Part shown: positions 20,681-32,382 of the stretch, piece by piece
Numbering within the stretch: position 1 is the first letter of the stretch
How the letters are laid out: every line of letters begins with the position of its first letter
From: Auriscalpium vulgare
Lineage: Eukaryota; Basidiomycota; Agaricomycetes; Russulales; Auriscalpiaceae
Assembly (NCBI GenBank): GCA_019915015.1
Contig: JAHBBC010000011.1
Span: 806,001 to 870,000, forward strand
DNA: 64,000 bases
Direction: 5' to 3'
Made by a program: the position numbers and the translations under genes
Notes under the pieces: generated by a model
Seen by the model: only the letters and a program-made list of their open reading frames with translations
Databases searched by the model: none
What the model was told of the DNA's origin: nothing

Positions 20681-22368
20681 ATGGCCACCCACGGACCCAT
20701 CAACGGCGTCAAGATAAACCGTGCGTCTTCTCCTCCGCCCCACCTCCGCTGCCCCCCATTTGTTCGCCCGTCCCCCGTGCACACGCTAATTGTGGACCCG
20801 CGTTTCCCCTCCCAACCCCCACCCACACTCTCTGCGCCGTGCCGCCCGCCCTCATGTCACCTCCGATGTTGCGCCCGATTGCGCCCATCATGCAGCCATC
20901 GACGATCCGCGCAAGGTCGTCAAAGTCGTCGCATCCGACGGCAAGAGCGGCGACCAGCGCGACATCTCGTACACTAACTGCAAGGTCATTGGAAACGGCT
21001 CTTTCGGCGTCGTCTTCCAGGCCAGACTCACCTCGGAGCCCGAGAGCGGGGAGGATATTGCTATTAAGAAGGTCTTGCAGGACAAGAGGTTCAAGGTGCG
21101 TTATGCGTGTTTAAATCTGCAAGGGCCTGCCCCGGTTCTCCTACGCGCATCTGTGCCGAACTAATTTGGCGCCCGCGCGGTGTCACAGAACCGTGAATTG
21201 CAGATTATGCGACTTGTATCCCACCCGAATGTAGTCGACCTGAAGGCATTCTTCTATTCCAACGGCGACAAGGTATCCTTTTTGTTAAAGATCCTCAGGG
21301 AAGCGCGTCCTCATGGTTACATGGCCCGTGCAGAAAGACGAAGTGTATCTCAACCTAGTGCTCGAATATGTTCCGGAAACAGTGTACCGCGCAAGTCGCC
21401 ACTACGCAAAGCTCAAGCAGCCGATGCCGATGCTCCAAATCAAACTTTACATGTACCAACTTCTCCGCTCGCTGGCCTACATCCACTCGGTTGGCATCTG
21501 CCACCGCGACATCAAGCCGCAGAACTTGTTGCTGAATCCAGCGACCGGTGTCTTAAAGCTGTGCGACTTTGGCTCCGCGAAGATTCTCGTCGCAGGCGAG
21601 CCGAACGTCAGCTACATCTGCTCGCGGTATTACCGCGCACCTGAGCTGATCTTTGGCGCGACAAACTACACGACCAACATTGGTACGTCCACGTGTGACC
21701 GTGCGCAAATGAAATGAAATGAATCCATCTCGCGTGCAGATATCTGGTCGACTGGATGTGTCATGGCGGAGCTCATGCTTGGTCAACCGCTGTTCCCCGG
21801 CGAGAGCGGCATCGACCAGCTCGTCGAGATTATCAAGGTTCTGGGCACGCCGTCGCGGGAGCAGATCAAGACGATGAACCCGAACTACATGGAGCACAAG
21901 TTCCCGCAAATCAAGCCGCACCCGTTCTCGAAAGTGAGTCGTTAGATCCCTCTCAGCGCAGGACTGTCGGGTCGATCCGCGCACCACACAGGTCTTCCGG
22001 CCACGCACGGCAGCCGAGGCAATCGATCTGGTTTCGAAGCTGCTTGAGTACACACCCGAAGCGCGGTTTGGCGCGGTCGAGGCCATGGTGCATCCGTTCT
22101 TCGACGAGTTGCGGGCGGAGGGCGCGAAGATGCCCAACGGGAAGGATTTCCCGCCGCTCTTCGACTTTACGCGCGAGGGTACGTCACACACCGTCTGTCG
22201 TAGTGCGCGTCTTGCTGATGCTGAGATCCGACAGAGCTGTCGGTGCGCCCGGATCTGAATCGCAAGCTGGTGCCGCCACACTTCGAAGAGGAGCTTCGGT
22301 CGCGGCAGATCGATATCAACAACTTTGTGCCGATACCACTGGAGCAAATGAGGATCACGCTGGACTGA
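20681..22368 (+). CDS. gsk3: Glycogen synthase kinase 3 (GSK3/shaggy family)
   Basis: Ser/Thr kinase of the CMGC group acting in nutrient, stress and cell-fate signalling. Seven exons (20681-20720, 20896-21095, 21189-21272, 21334-21682, 21740-21933, 21992-22178, 22235-22368) total 1188 bp in one consistent frame, 395 residues, close to the family norm. Visible: glycine loop [12 protein letters not shown]-lysine in IAIKKVLQD, catalytic loop [14 protein letters not shown] in CDFGSAK, and the GSK3 activation loop with its autophosphorylated Tyr, [18 protein letters not shown], including the Arg of the primed-substrate pocket. [24 protein letters not shown] is also typical. The N-terminus is short ([13 protein letters not shown]), with no obvious inhibitory Ser9-type RxxxS site. 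The first exon is only 40 bp and its start is supported by in-phase splicing. Confidence 0.95.
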
Positions 22369-23177
22369 CATGCCGGCAGTGATCGCGGTGTTGGTGTCGG
22401 TGTCGGCGGCGGCGTGTGCGCGTGCATATCCGAGCGACGGGTGCCGCCTTATCGGCATTGCACTGTGTTCCCTGAGTTCGTTTACATCTGTCATCTTGGT
22501 TCTGAGGCTCCCTCGCGGCGTTGCGCGTTGGCAGTTTGTATACGTGATGATGTTGTTGGCGTTGGTGTTGACGCGAAGTCGAAGTCGAAGTCGTTGGCCG
22601 TTGTTGTCGTTCTACGAGTCCTCGAGGCGATCTCATATCCGAAGCATGCTGGGCATGATAACCTGTTGAACGGTCGTGAATGCATCGTACGAGTCGACAT
22701 CGCGCTTACAGAACAGAACGACTGTCTTCTGTGGTAAGGTCAGCCACGGAGACTAGACATCGCGAATGAAGATGGACGCGATTGGTATAGAAATGTCGCC
22801 GCGTCGCGCGACATACGCCATTGGCCGGCGAAAGCCGCGTACGAGGCGTCTAAGAGCTGCAGCTGTGGCGAGATCGCTCGAGCTCGGGATATAAGGTGAT
22901 GCTATATGTTTCCGCCATGTACCATGCACATATGTCATGCGCCGATTACTGCCGAGTGAACATGAGGCCAACAGCGAACGAAAAGCGACGAAAAAGCTCA
23001 CGAAAAATAAGCAGCGAGCGCATCACGTGGGCCTTGCGCGATCTGGCGTGCGAATATCACGACCTGGCTCATCTTGCGCTACAGTTTGCCCGTCCTGCAT
23101 CCAGTCCGCCGCCTTAGAAACTTCCTCCTCATGAGCACCCCGCCTCTCTCCCAACCACCACCATCCCCCCCGCCGCC
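22369..23177. other. Intergenic: GSK3 3' flank and F-box/WD40 promoter
   Basis: No gene recognised. A short GAAGTC-type triplet-like repeat lies near 22.57-22.60 kb. A C-rich tract directly precedes the next start codon. Confidence 0.45.
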
Positions 23178-25440
23178 ATGAACAATCCCCCCGCAAACTC
23201 CTCCTACGCCTGCGACACCCTCCCCGCCGCCCGCCTCGCTGACCCAGCAGAGCCCAGCCGCTCCCCTTCCCCGCCCCCCACCAGCACCACCTTCGACATC
23301 CCCGCGCTCGCAGCGGAAGATGTCCCGGACAAGTGGGACGAGCGGCCGCTCGATCTCAATGTAGAAGACGACAAGGAGCAGGACGCGCATGAGCACCTCG
23401 GCGGCGTGCACGCGCAGACGCAGCCGCCAGCGCGCAAGCTCTGCATCCGCCACCAGCGCATGGCGGACGAGGGCACGAACCTCAAGCTGCAGCAGGTGTG
23501 TAGCTCCTTTTCCTCCGCGATACCCGGCAGAGCCCGCCACCCGTCCGTTATCGGTCGTGTGCGCCTCCGCCTGCGCTATTACGTCCGTGCATGCTCATCG
23601 GACGCCCACAGGCCCTGGACGCGCTCCCCGTCGAGGAGCGCGAGTCGATCAACTCCATCTGGTCCAACTTTTCCTCGTCGGCCCACCCGCGGCGCGAGCT
23701 CATCCTGCGCGGGCTGCTCACCATGTGCTGCTTCTCGCAGCTCTCGCTTCTTACCGACCAGCTGGGCCAGCTCATCCGCGTCGACCCCTGCGCGATCTTC
23801 CCACGTGAGGTCGCGCTCAAGGTCCTCGGCTACCTCGACGCGACGTCGCTCTGCCGCGCCGCCCAGGTCAGCCGCCGCTGGAAGAGCCTCGCTGACGACG
23901 ACATCCTCTGGCGCGGCATCTGCGAGCAGCATATCGGCACCAAGTGCAAGAAGTGCGGATGGGGCCTCCCTGTGCTCGAGCGCAGGCGGACGATGCACAT
24001 CCAGTCGGCGTCTCCGTCGCCCGGTCCCGCGCTGCTCCCTACCGTGCCAACAGCCTCTAAGCGAAAACTGGAAGATGCCATCGCGGGTCCAATCCCGGTC
24101 AAGCGGCAGCGCTCCGATCATCTGCATGCGCACGAGGAGTCCTCTTCCTCTTCGCTGCCGCTGGCGCCGCAGCCCTTATCCCCATTCTCGTCTTCCTCAA
24201 GCACTTCGCATACACTCAATGCCATGGAAATACCATTACCATCGCCCTCACCCTCGCCGTTACACACCGTCACCCGCCCATGGAAAGACGTCTACTCCGA
24301 GCGCCTCAAAATTGAACGCAATTGGCGGCGCGGGCGATGCTCTTTTCGCATCCTGAAGGGCCACACCGACGGGGTGATGTGTCTGCAGTTCAGCGAGACC
24401 CTCGCACACCCCGCCTTCCCGATCCTCATCACCGGCTCGTACGACCGCACCGCGCGGGTCTGGAACCTCGAAACCGGCGAAGAGATGCGCTGTCTCAAGG
24501 GGCACACGCGAGCAGTGCGCGCGCTGCAGTTCGACGCGGTGAAGCTCGTCACGGGGAGCATGGACCACACCCTGCGCGTGTGGAACTGGCGCACGGGGAC
24601 GTGCATTCGCACGCTGGAGGGGCACACCGCGGGTGTGATCTGCCTCAACTTCGACTCGCACGTGCTCGCGAGCGGGAGCGTCGACACGACGGTCAAGGTG
24701 TGGAACTTCCGCACGGGCGAGTGCTTCACGCTGCGCGGGCACCGCGACTGGGTCAACGCCGTGCAGCTCTGGGACGCGCGCCCGCCGCAGGACGGGCGCG
24801 CGATCGGCGCGGGCAAGATGCTGTTCTCCGCGTCGGACGACGGCTCGATACGCCTGTGGGACCTCGCGCAGCGGACGTGCGTCAAGCAGTTCATGGGGCA
24901 CATGGGCCAGGTGCAGAGCTTGCGGCTTATCTTGCCGGACGGCCTGCACGCGCCCGACGCGCCGCCGCCGTCAGAGCACCCCGGCTTCGACGCGATCGAG
25001 GCGGCGCGGCAAGGGCAGGGGTCGGAGGCGCGCGACGCGGAGGGCGAGGGCGAGATGCCGCACCGCTCGCAGCCGCTGCTCGTGTCGGGGAGCCTCGACA
25101 ACACGATCAAGGTGTGGGACGTCGAGACTGGCAAGACGCTGCGCACGCTGTTCGGGCACATCGAGGGCGTGTGGGCCGTCGCGTCTGACAAGATGCGTCT
25201 CGTGAGCGGGAGCCATGATCGCACGATCAAGGTGCGTAAGCAGCTACACGTTGTTGCAGTCGCTGATAAGCGTATTTGTGTTTGCAGGTGTGGAGCCGCG
25301 ACGACGGCCGGTGCGTTGCGACGCTTGCTGGGCATACCGGCGCGGTGACATGTCTCGCGCTCGGCGAGGACCAGATCGTGTCGGGCAGCGACGACGGCGA
25401 CGTGCGCATTTGGTCGTTTCTGGATGACGGACTGTCGTGA
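23178..25440 (+). CDS. F-box/WD40 SCF substrate receptor, Met30/sconB type
   Basis: Substrate-recognition subunit of an SCF ubiquitin ligase; the Met30/sconB group controls sulfur metabolism and cell-cycle entry. Three exons (23178-23495, 23612-25231, 25288-25440) give about 696 residues. Order: acidic N-terminal segment; a dimerisation-like helix region (SSSAHPRRELILRGLLTMCCF); F-box (IFPREVALKVLGYLDATSLCRAAQVSRRWKSLADDDILW); a Cys-containing linker (GTKCKKCGWGLP) as in Met30 relatives; a low-complexity Ser/Pro insert; then seven WD40 repeats, e.g. LITGSYDRTARVWNLETGEE and LVSGSLDNTIKVWDVETGK, closing with VSGSDDGDVRIWSF. The last intron splits repeats 6 and 7 in frame. Exon 2 is unusually long for this genome. 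The Met30-like call rests on overall architecture; another F-box/WD40 paralogue is possible. Confidence 0.9.
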
Positions 25441-26284
25441 CCTTCCTGTTACTGAGAGCTATTGACTCCTGATCATTACCATGTTACTACTTTACCGTCC
25501 CTGGGTCTTTGTCATTGACTTATTCTTTACACTTCATTTATCTTTTCTTCCTCTTGGATCGTATCAACTCTATGTAGCATGGCCCATATCTGTAATATAG
25601 CTCACTCTGTGGATTGGCCTTGGTATCGCGAGGGTGAAACAGTTTGGAGGGGTGGCAAGTATTAGGTTCGCGAAGTTGCACTGTCCCGGCCTGTCTAATT
25701 GAGACAGCTTTTGGCATCCTCTCCTCTCTCATCGTCCCCCGATCCGCCCCTTTCATTGTCAATTCGGTCTGTCGGTCCGTCACCGCAACGCAGAACTGCT
25801 GGCAAGTTGGTTGGTACACGCCTCCCAGTAAGCGGCCGCGTTCGCGACGGTCGTTTCGTACCGCGTCTGCAAAATCTCATATTCTCTCCACCTCTGTATT
25901 TCATCAAACTTGTTACGACAAACGGTCTCGCGATATTTGTAACATCGCTAATTACTCTGTGGATACACGTACTACATCGACGTCGACATTGGCGCACAAC
26001 AACAGCTACATGCATAAAGATGGAGTCCCAAACATTGACAACAAGATGGAAGGAAGATAAATAAGTGGGGTATGATGAAGTAGTTATGCAATAAATCTAT
26101 GAATGGCTGGTCGTGAAAGGTCGTGGATGCGGTAGACAGGGCAGCTTTATGCAAGGGGGCGTAGTGTGGTGTGAGGGCTGAGGGTGGAGGAAGGCCTATA
26201 TACAGCATGGCCCGCGGATGGGTGTAGATGGCGAGAGATAAATGCGGGGTATCAGCGTCGGGAATGAACAGCGCGGGGTGGAGC
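25441..26284. other. Convergent intergenic stretch
   Basis: 3' flanks of the F-box/WD40 and kinase-RasGEF genes. No domain, tRNA or repeat recognised. Confidence 0.5.
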
Positions 26285-29200
26285 CTAGAAAAGCCTCCAG
26301 TGGCGCTTCTCCTTCTCCTTCCCTTTCTCCTGGGAGCCCGTCGTGCGCACAGAGTCCTTGCGCGACGCCTTCGACGAGCCGCCTGCGCTGGGCGGCGCGC
26401 CGTCCGCCGTGCTCGGGCGGGCCGAGGGTGCGCTGGGCCGCGGCGGCGGGAAGCCGAGCGCGAGCAGCTCGGCCATGTGCTGGTCGTGCAAGGTCTTCTC
26501 CATCTGCGCGAGCGCTGCGCTGCGCTTCTCGAAGTGCTCGTGCACGCCGCGAGGTGGTGTCACGTCGAGCTCGTGCTGCAGGTATGCGAGCACGCCCGAC
26601 CCCCGCGCGGCCACCAGCTCGGGCGCCTTGTACTCGAGCACCGCGCGTATTTGTGCGACGAGGACGGTGTATCGCTGGAAGTTGATCATGCCGTGCCCGT
26701 CGATATCGAGCGCGGGTGGGAGGCGGTGGTAGATGGTGGTCAGGTAGTGGAGGTGTGCGGCTGTGAATGTGGTCAGCAGGGTTGGGAGTATGACGACAGC
26801 ATAGTAACACACCAAGCCAAGGGACGATCCGCGAGGTGCTCGCATCACGGAGAGCCTCGCGGTAGGCTCTGTGGTTCGACGACGGCGCGAGGAGGTCGTC
26901 CAAATGCCGTAGCGTGCGCTTCTCGCTACTGGAGAGCTTTTGTGTGCGGGTCAGCATCAGCGGAGTCGTGCTGTCCGCCTTGGTCGACGACTGGAGCGCC
27001 GTGACGATCGCCGACATCGACGAGAAGTTGCCCAGCTTTCGGCACTCCTCGGCTGCGTTGACGAAGAACTTGAACACCTCTGCGCGACGGCTGACGTCAT
27101 TGGACCTGCACAATATAAGGCGTTAGACAGCGCCAGCAATCGCAGAATGTATGCGTACTTGAGCACCCGCTTTTTTACCCAGTTCACGATGCGGTTGTTC
27201 ATGACGGACGCGGCTTCGATGTGCTTATTGTTCGAGTGCAGCAGATGGAGCACCACGTCGAGATAGGTGATCTTAGCGTAGCAGTCGCCCTCCACCACCG
27301 TCAGCGCGGTGGCTAGGTCGACCGCCTTGATGTGGTCCGGATCGGCGGGCTCGACGTTAGCCAGGGTGGTCTGCCTGATCGTCGCAGTGCGCGGCCCCGC
27401 GCGCACCAAACGGAGCTACACAGCGAGCCGACGCGCTGAGCAAGTCTACTGAGAAGCATATCTGGGGCATGCGTACCTGGTCATTCACGATGTCCACGAT
27501 GTCCTTCGCCTGCGCCTCCATCGTCTGCGAGCCCCGAATCGAGCGCGCGAAATCCTGGATGAGCAGCAGCACGCGCTCGTCGAGGTCCTCGTAATCCATC
27601 TTTAGCCACGTCTTGAGAAACAGCATGATCCTACAATGCCATTCTCAGTACACGCGGACATTAACGACGATGCTAAGTTTGTCACTCACGGGTACCTCAC
27701 TCCGCTCCCTGGGACCGCGGTGATCGTCAACCCCTCGCTCGCCTCCTCGAAGCGCCTCCGCAACACCGCGAACAGATCCTCGCTCGTCGTGAAGAACCGA
27801 TATGTCGTCAGGAACACAAAGCGGAAGTCAACGTCCTTCGTCTGCTCCGTCGTGTTCATCGTCAGGCGCTTCGCGAGTCCGTGCAGGGTGCCCGCCTCGA
27901 CGGTGCCGTCGGCCGCGCGCTTGAGCAGCGGCTCCGGGTCGCGTAGCGCGCTCTCGAGCAGCGTCGCTGCGTCAACACCGGGCGGCAGCTCGTACGCCCC
28001 GACCTCCGACGACGACGTGAGCGACGTCTCGCGCCGCAGTTGCGGGCTGTCCGGGTCCGTCAGCGGCGGTGTCGGCGGCATCTGGCCTCCCCGCTCCCGC
28101 TCCGCGATGCTTGCCGCAGGCTGCGAAGACGTTGCTGACGGTTGGCGGCGGAGCTGCGACATCGGCTCAAGGACGGCGGTGAACGTCGTGAGTTCGCTTG
28201 ATCCGGACGCGCTCCGGCGTGAGCGCGTCGAGTTGGGATACGGGGAGGTGGGTGACTGGTTGATGGGCGATAGCGGAGACGGATGGCTTGGAGACGAGGT
28301 CGAAATGCGGGGCGTGGGAGAGGGCGGCAGCTTTAAGGTGGGCTGACTAGGCGGGGAAGAGCTCACTGTGCGACCGAAATACGACGACGGGCCCTTGGGA
28401 GGCGACGCGCTCATGCTCTTCCCGTGAATGATGCGGTGCACGGGCGAGGGCGGAATCGGGTTCACTGGATTCGACGGCGTAGTGGGGCCCGCGTTGGTTG
28501 GCGTCAGCCACGATCGCGAGGAGGGCGGTGGGGCGTCTGTATCTTGCCAATGGGAAGACGAGCCGGCGGACGACGGCGTGCGCGCGAGCAGCGTCTCCCG
28601 CTCAAGCAGCTGCGGCGGGCGCGTCATTGACAGCCCAGAAATGGACGGGCGCGAAGGCGTCTCGCTCGAATTGCTACTGTAGCTCCGCGATGCGCGCACA
28701 TGCCCAGCTGGGTTGGCAACGGACGACGACGATCTCGGTGGAAGAGCCACCGATGCTGGCTCACAGAGTCAGCATCGCGTAAGCGCAGACCATGAGAGCA
28801 CGCACCCAGTCGCGGCGACTTTTCCGGAAGCATCAGCTTCATTGTAGCACGGATCTCAGGCATTGTTGGGCGCGCCTCGGGCATACGCTGCCAGCACCGT
28901 AGCATGAGCTCCCACATCGCGTCGCTCAGCCCGTGCGCTATCGCAGGGTCGGGCCGCTCGGGGAGATCGCCCGACGCAATGCGGACTGCAACCGCCATGT
29001 CGCGCGCGAACTTCGCGTATGGCGGCGCCCCGGTGAATACCTCGATGCAGGTCATACCAAACGACCATACGTCGGCGGCCTTCGTCGGCGGCACGAATTG
29101 CTCGGGTGTGAAAATTTCGGGCGCGAGCCAGCGTGAGTTAGCAGACGTCGGGGACAGAGCACCAGGGTTGTCCTGGGGCAAGGGTCATTCAACAAAAGGT

Positions 29201-30930
29201 CTGTAGAATGCAGATTGGGGCTTACACTTTCGTACTGCGACAGTCCGAAATCACAGATGCACGCCTTGCCGGTATCAGAAATGAGGATGTTTGTCTAGGG
29301 ACACATTATTCAATGAAGCTGTGTCGCGTAGTGCTCGATGATTCTCACCCCGCGGAGGTCACCATGAACGACGTTATTCGTGTGCAGGTACTCCATCCCT
29401 GCGATGTAACATGAGCACGCGGTTCGGAACTCATCAGAAAGAAGCCTCGCCTGATACTATTTCACTGAGAAGACGTGTCCGATCGATTTCAGGGTGTTCA
29501 CTAAGGTATGCCATCGCGTTGCCATTGCGCATCCACGGACTGACCTAAAAATGGAGCATGTAAGTCCCATCGAGCAGTCCAGGCCCTCACAGACGTGTAC
29601 ACGTACAGAGTAGACACAATCCTCGATATAGGCGATGCCGTAGAGCCTGAGGACGTTGGGATGCTGCAGTCGACGCCAGATCTCGACCTGCTGGCTGAAG
29701 CGCTGAAATGTCATGATATCAGAATGAAGTGTCAGACAGCTGTGCGCTCCGTGATGTACTAACCCTTTGTGCTTGAGGCGTCTGATTGCGAGGTAGACCC
29801 AGTGCAACCTGTGGGTGAAGATCAACGATCAAGCAACTCAGCGCGCCAAGGAACCCTACACCCACCTCCTCTGCTTCGAGCCATTCGCCCTGAAAGATGT
29901 CCTGGGATCCGCCTACTATGGCTGCGTAGTCGCTGGTCCTTTGCACCTGGCCAGTGACTATGAGGTGCGTTAGCGTTGGCGTACCGAAGACAAAGAGAAG
30001 GCTCTCACGGTCCACCCCAGGCGGCAGTTGATGTGTCCACCGATGCAGCTCCCACAGTCCCTGTTGAAACTGTTGTTCCTGTGTCTCCTCCAAGTTTGAA
30101 TCTTGCAGTTCCTGGGGGAAGCCGAGGAATCAGCGCGGGTCCAGGCTCCGAAGCGCGCCGAGCGTGCGTACCTCTTGGATTGTGCGCATGACCGACTGCA
30201 CGTCTTGGTGAGTGTTCTCCGTCGCCAGGACGTCTTTCAGTTGGTTGAAATTTTGAAGCGACTGTGCGACCATTTCGATAAGGTCGGCGTGATCATGTGC
30301 GCGGAGCTCCTCCATGTCGCGGCTGTGGACGAGAGAGCGGATGTGGAAGGCGATCTATGAGGGAAATGAGAAAACTGAAGACAGTGAGTAGGTGCGACGA
30401 CTGTACATTGAACTGCATGGAAACTGAGTCCAGTTCGCGGTATGACTCCTCTATGCCGAGCTTGATCTCATTCTGCTTGACCATGGACTTGAGTTTGGGG
30501 TACACCGCCCACTGGCGGACGCGCTCATATACACGCTCAATGAGGCTGCGGACGTGCGGGATAAGATAACACTGCGGGTGTCGGTAAAGGCTAGTAGCAC
30601 ACCTGTCCACTTCGTCGACGACCTTCTGCTCGTGTGTACCCTCGAGACCGACGGAGTTATCGCGGAGGGCCAGTCGCAATGCTTGACATCGTTTCGCCAA
30701 GTCCCTACATTGCGACTGCAAGAAATGAGGCGAACGAGGTGACGGAATGAAGCATAGCGATACAGACCTGGTGGACCTTCACATTCTCGACCGAGCGGAC
30801 GAGCTGAACCGCTGCGCGGGGCGTGAGTATGCGCAGCAGCGGCGGGATAGATGGGGAGCGGACCTAGTCGTATACCACTGCCGAGGTCGTCTAAGCCTTT
30901 GGAGGGGACGATGTTACGGACTTCGCTCAT
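26285..30930 (-). CDS. TKL-type protein kinase fused to a Ras guanine-nucleotide exchange factor
   Basis: One gene appears to encode three parts. (1) An N-terminal helical region (PLLRILTPRAAVQLVRSVENVKVHQ, SQCRDLAKRCQALRLAL, LKSMVKQNEIKLGIEESYREL) typical of mushroom TKL kinases. (2) A kinase domain (RLQHPNVLRLYGI, EYLHTNNVVHGDLRG, ILISDTGKACICDFGLS, SRWLAPEIFTP, KAADVWSFGMTCIEVFTG). (3) A Ser/Pro linker, RasGEF-N (LAKRLTMNT...FLTTYRFFTTSEDLFAVL) and a CDC25-type catalytic domain (NRIVNWVKKRVLK, EECRKLGNFSSMSAIVTALQSS). The kinase-to-linker splice (near 28810 to 28710) keeps frame, with no stop between. HGD, the catalytic-loop Asn and DFG are present, but the beta-3 VAIK lysine is not evident (VALG or LAIR depending on phase), so it may be a pseudokinase. 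The start at 30930 is the weakest point. It would activate Ras by GDP release at the membrane. Confidence 0.78.
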
Positions 30931-31242
30931 AAGGGTAAAGGAAGAAGAAGAGGGAGGCGGTTGCGAGCGAGGGAGCAGTGCATGGGCGGGGAGGGACGCC
31001 AGGAACCGGATACCTCTCTCCCCAGCGCTATGGAACCTAAATTGCCCTAATATATGCGCGCTCGTTCCTGACCGCGTGAAAAAGTTGCTTATCCCCGCCA
31101 TCATCTGCTGCCGGGCAACTTTCGCGACTCTTTGATCATCCTCCTCGATCGCTTTCCGGCCGGGACATCGGGGTTAAATCGCGATTTCACAGATCAAATT
31201 GCCATGCGGTCTATAACACACACTATCGCGGCATTATAGCTG
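30931..31242. other. Promoter interval between the RasGEF gene and tRNA-Leu
   Basis: About 310 bp, no gene seen; presumably the upstream region of the minus-strand kinase-RasGEF gene and the 5' flank of the tRNA. Confidence 0.4.
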
Positions 31243-31326
31243 GGCAGCGTGGCCGAGTGGTCTAAGGCGGTGGATTTAAGTCCCACTGCACGCAAGTGCG
31301 CGCGAGTTCGAACCTCGCCGCTGCCA
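31243..31326 (+). tRNA. tRNA-Leu (anticodon TAA)
   Basis: 84 bases with a complete cloverleaf: acceptor GGCAGCG pairs with CGCTGCC; D-arm GCC/GGC with A-box TGGCCGAGTGG; anticodon loop TTTAAGT holding TAA; a long variable arm (GCAC-GCAA-GTGC) that marks a class II tRNA such as Leu; T-arm GCGAG-TTCGAAC-CTCGC (B-box). The discriminator is A, as required for Leu. No intron. The closing pair of the anticodon stem (31:39) is A.C, a mismatch. Confidence 0.93.
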
Positions 31327-31502
31327 TCAGTATTGCAATACATTGCTTTTGCTCCGTCCCTCCACATACTCTGGCACGATCTCCAAACAGCTGCAGGTGG
31401 TCAGGTCGATTCTCATTTTGCGAAGAAAAATTGTCACGCTGGGGCGCCGACTCCTAAATTCGATTACCGCAACTTGTTTCCGTTCTGCGAGCATCCCCAC
31501 CA

Positions 31503-32317
31503 ATGCAGTGTGCCTCCATCCATATGTCTTCAGCTTCATCTCCCCGCTTACTTCGACACCTCGGTCGCCCTCGTGCAATCCATACCGAAAGGCCACTCCC
31601 ATCAGCAGCCTACCTTGCCCCATCTAGAGGTGCCGACCCCTCTGTCTCGGCCACCCCACGCGACCTCCAGCCCTCACAGCGACGCGCCCTCGATGCTGCT
31701 CTCCGAGTCGACCAGGCCGGGGAGGTCGCCGCGAACTACATCTACCAAGGCCAGCTAGCGATCATGCGGAGGGACAGGGCAACCGCATCTCTTATCCAGG
31801 TGTGTGTACGCTCTGCGCCCGGTTCAGGGAGTTCTTTCCTCATGGGTGTGTGTGCACAGGACATGTGGGACCAAGAGAAGAAACATCTCGCGGTTATGAA
31901 CAAGCTTCAGTTGCAGCACCACGTACGACCCACTGTCTTATGGGAAGTAGCCAAAGTCGCCGGCTTTGGGCTCGGGGCGGTGACAGCTCTTATGGGCAAA
32001 GAGGCGGCCATGGCATGCACCGAAGCTGTGGAGACTGTCATAGGGGAGCACTACGACGAGTACGTGGCGTGCAACTGCTTGTTATCCATATCCTCATACG
32101 GTGTCGTAGTCAACTCAAAGAGATGGGCGAGCTGTCGACCTCGCATCCCAGCATCCCTCTTCTCAAAAACGTCATACGTGAATTCAGAGACGACGAGCTC
32201 GAGCACCTAGACACCGCCGTTGAGCATGACTCGCAGCGAGCCCCAGCGCACGCTCTCCTGAGTTCTGTGATTGGGGCGGGGTGTAAAGTCGCTATCGAGC
32301 TGTGCAAGAGAGTGTAG
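31503..32317 (+). CDS. coq7: 5-demethoxyubiquinone hydroxylase COQ7 (mitochondrial)
   Basis: Di-iron hydroxylase for the penultimate step of ubiquinone synthesis, on the matrix side of the inner mitochondrial membrane. Three exons (31503-31799, 31860-32059, 32110-32317) splice in phase to about 234 residues. The N-terminus is basic and Ser-rich (SSASPRLLRHLGRPRAIH), suiting a mitochondrial presequence; an alternative ATG lies seven codons downstream. Iron ligands are in place: RVDQAGEVAA, the ExxH in DQEKKHL, EAVETVIGEHYDE, and DDELEHLDTA. The C-terminus is truncated only by normal family standards (AIELCKRV). The gene starts about 180 bp past tRNA-Leu. No oddity is seen in the active site. 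Confidence 0.95.
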
Positions 32318-32382
32318 TCGCTGAGCGCATGACTGGGCGCGACGTGATGTACTTTACTATAGCCAAAGACAATCTAATTGCT

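Noticed and set aside
24260..25335. Long minus-strand open frames opposite the F-box/WD40 gene
   Set aside because: High GC third positions create long antisense frames; they carry only echoes of the WD40 repeats and no domain.
17096..25440. Secondary-metabolite gene cluster around P450 copy 1
   Set aside because: Neighbours are GSK3 and an SCF F-box protein; no synthase, transporter or tailoring genes are present.
27600..28800. A separate RasGEF gene starting inside the Ser/Pro-rich exon
   Set aside because: The exon begins with an acceptor and joins the kinase exon in phase; no convincing independent ATG and promoter were seen, so the fusion model is preferred.
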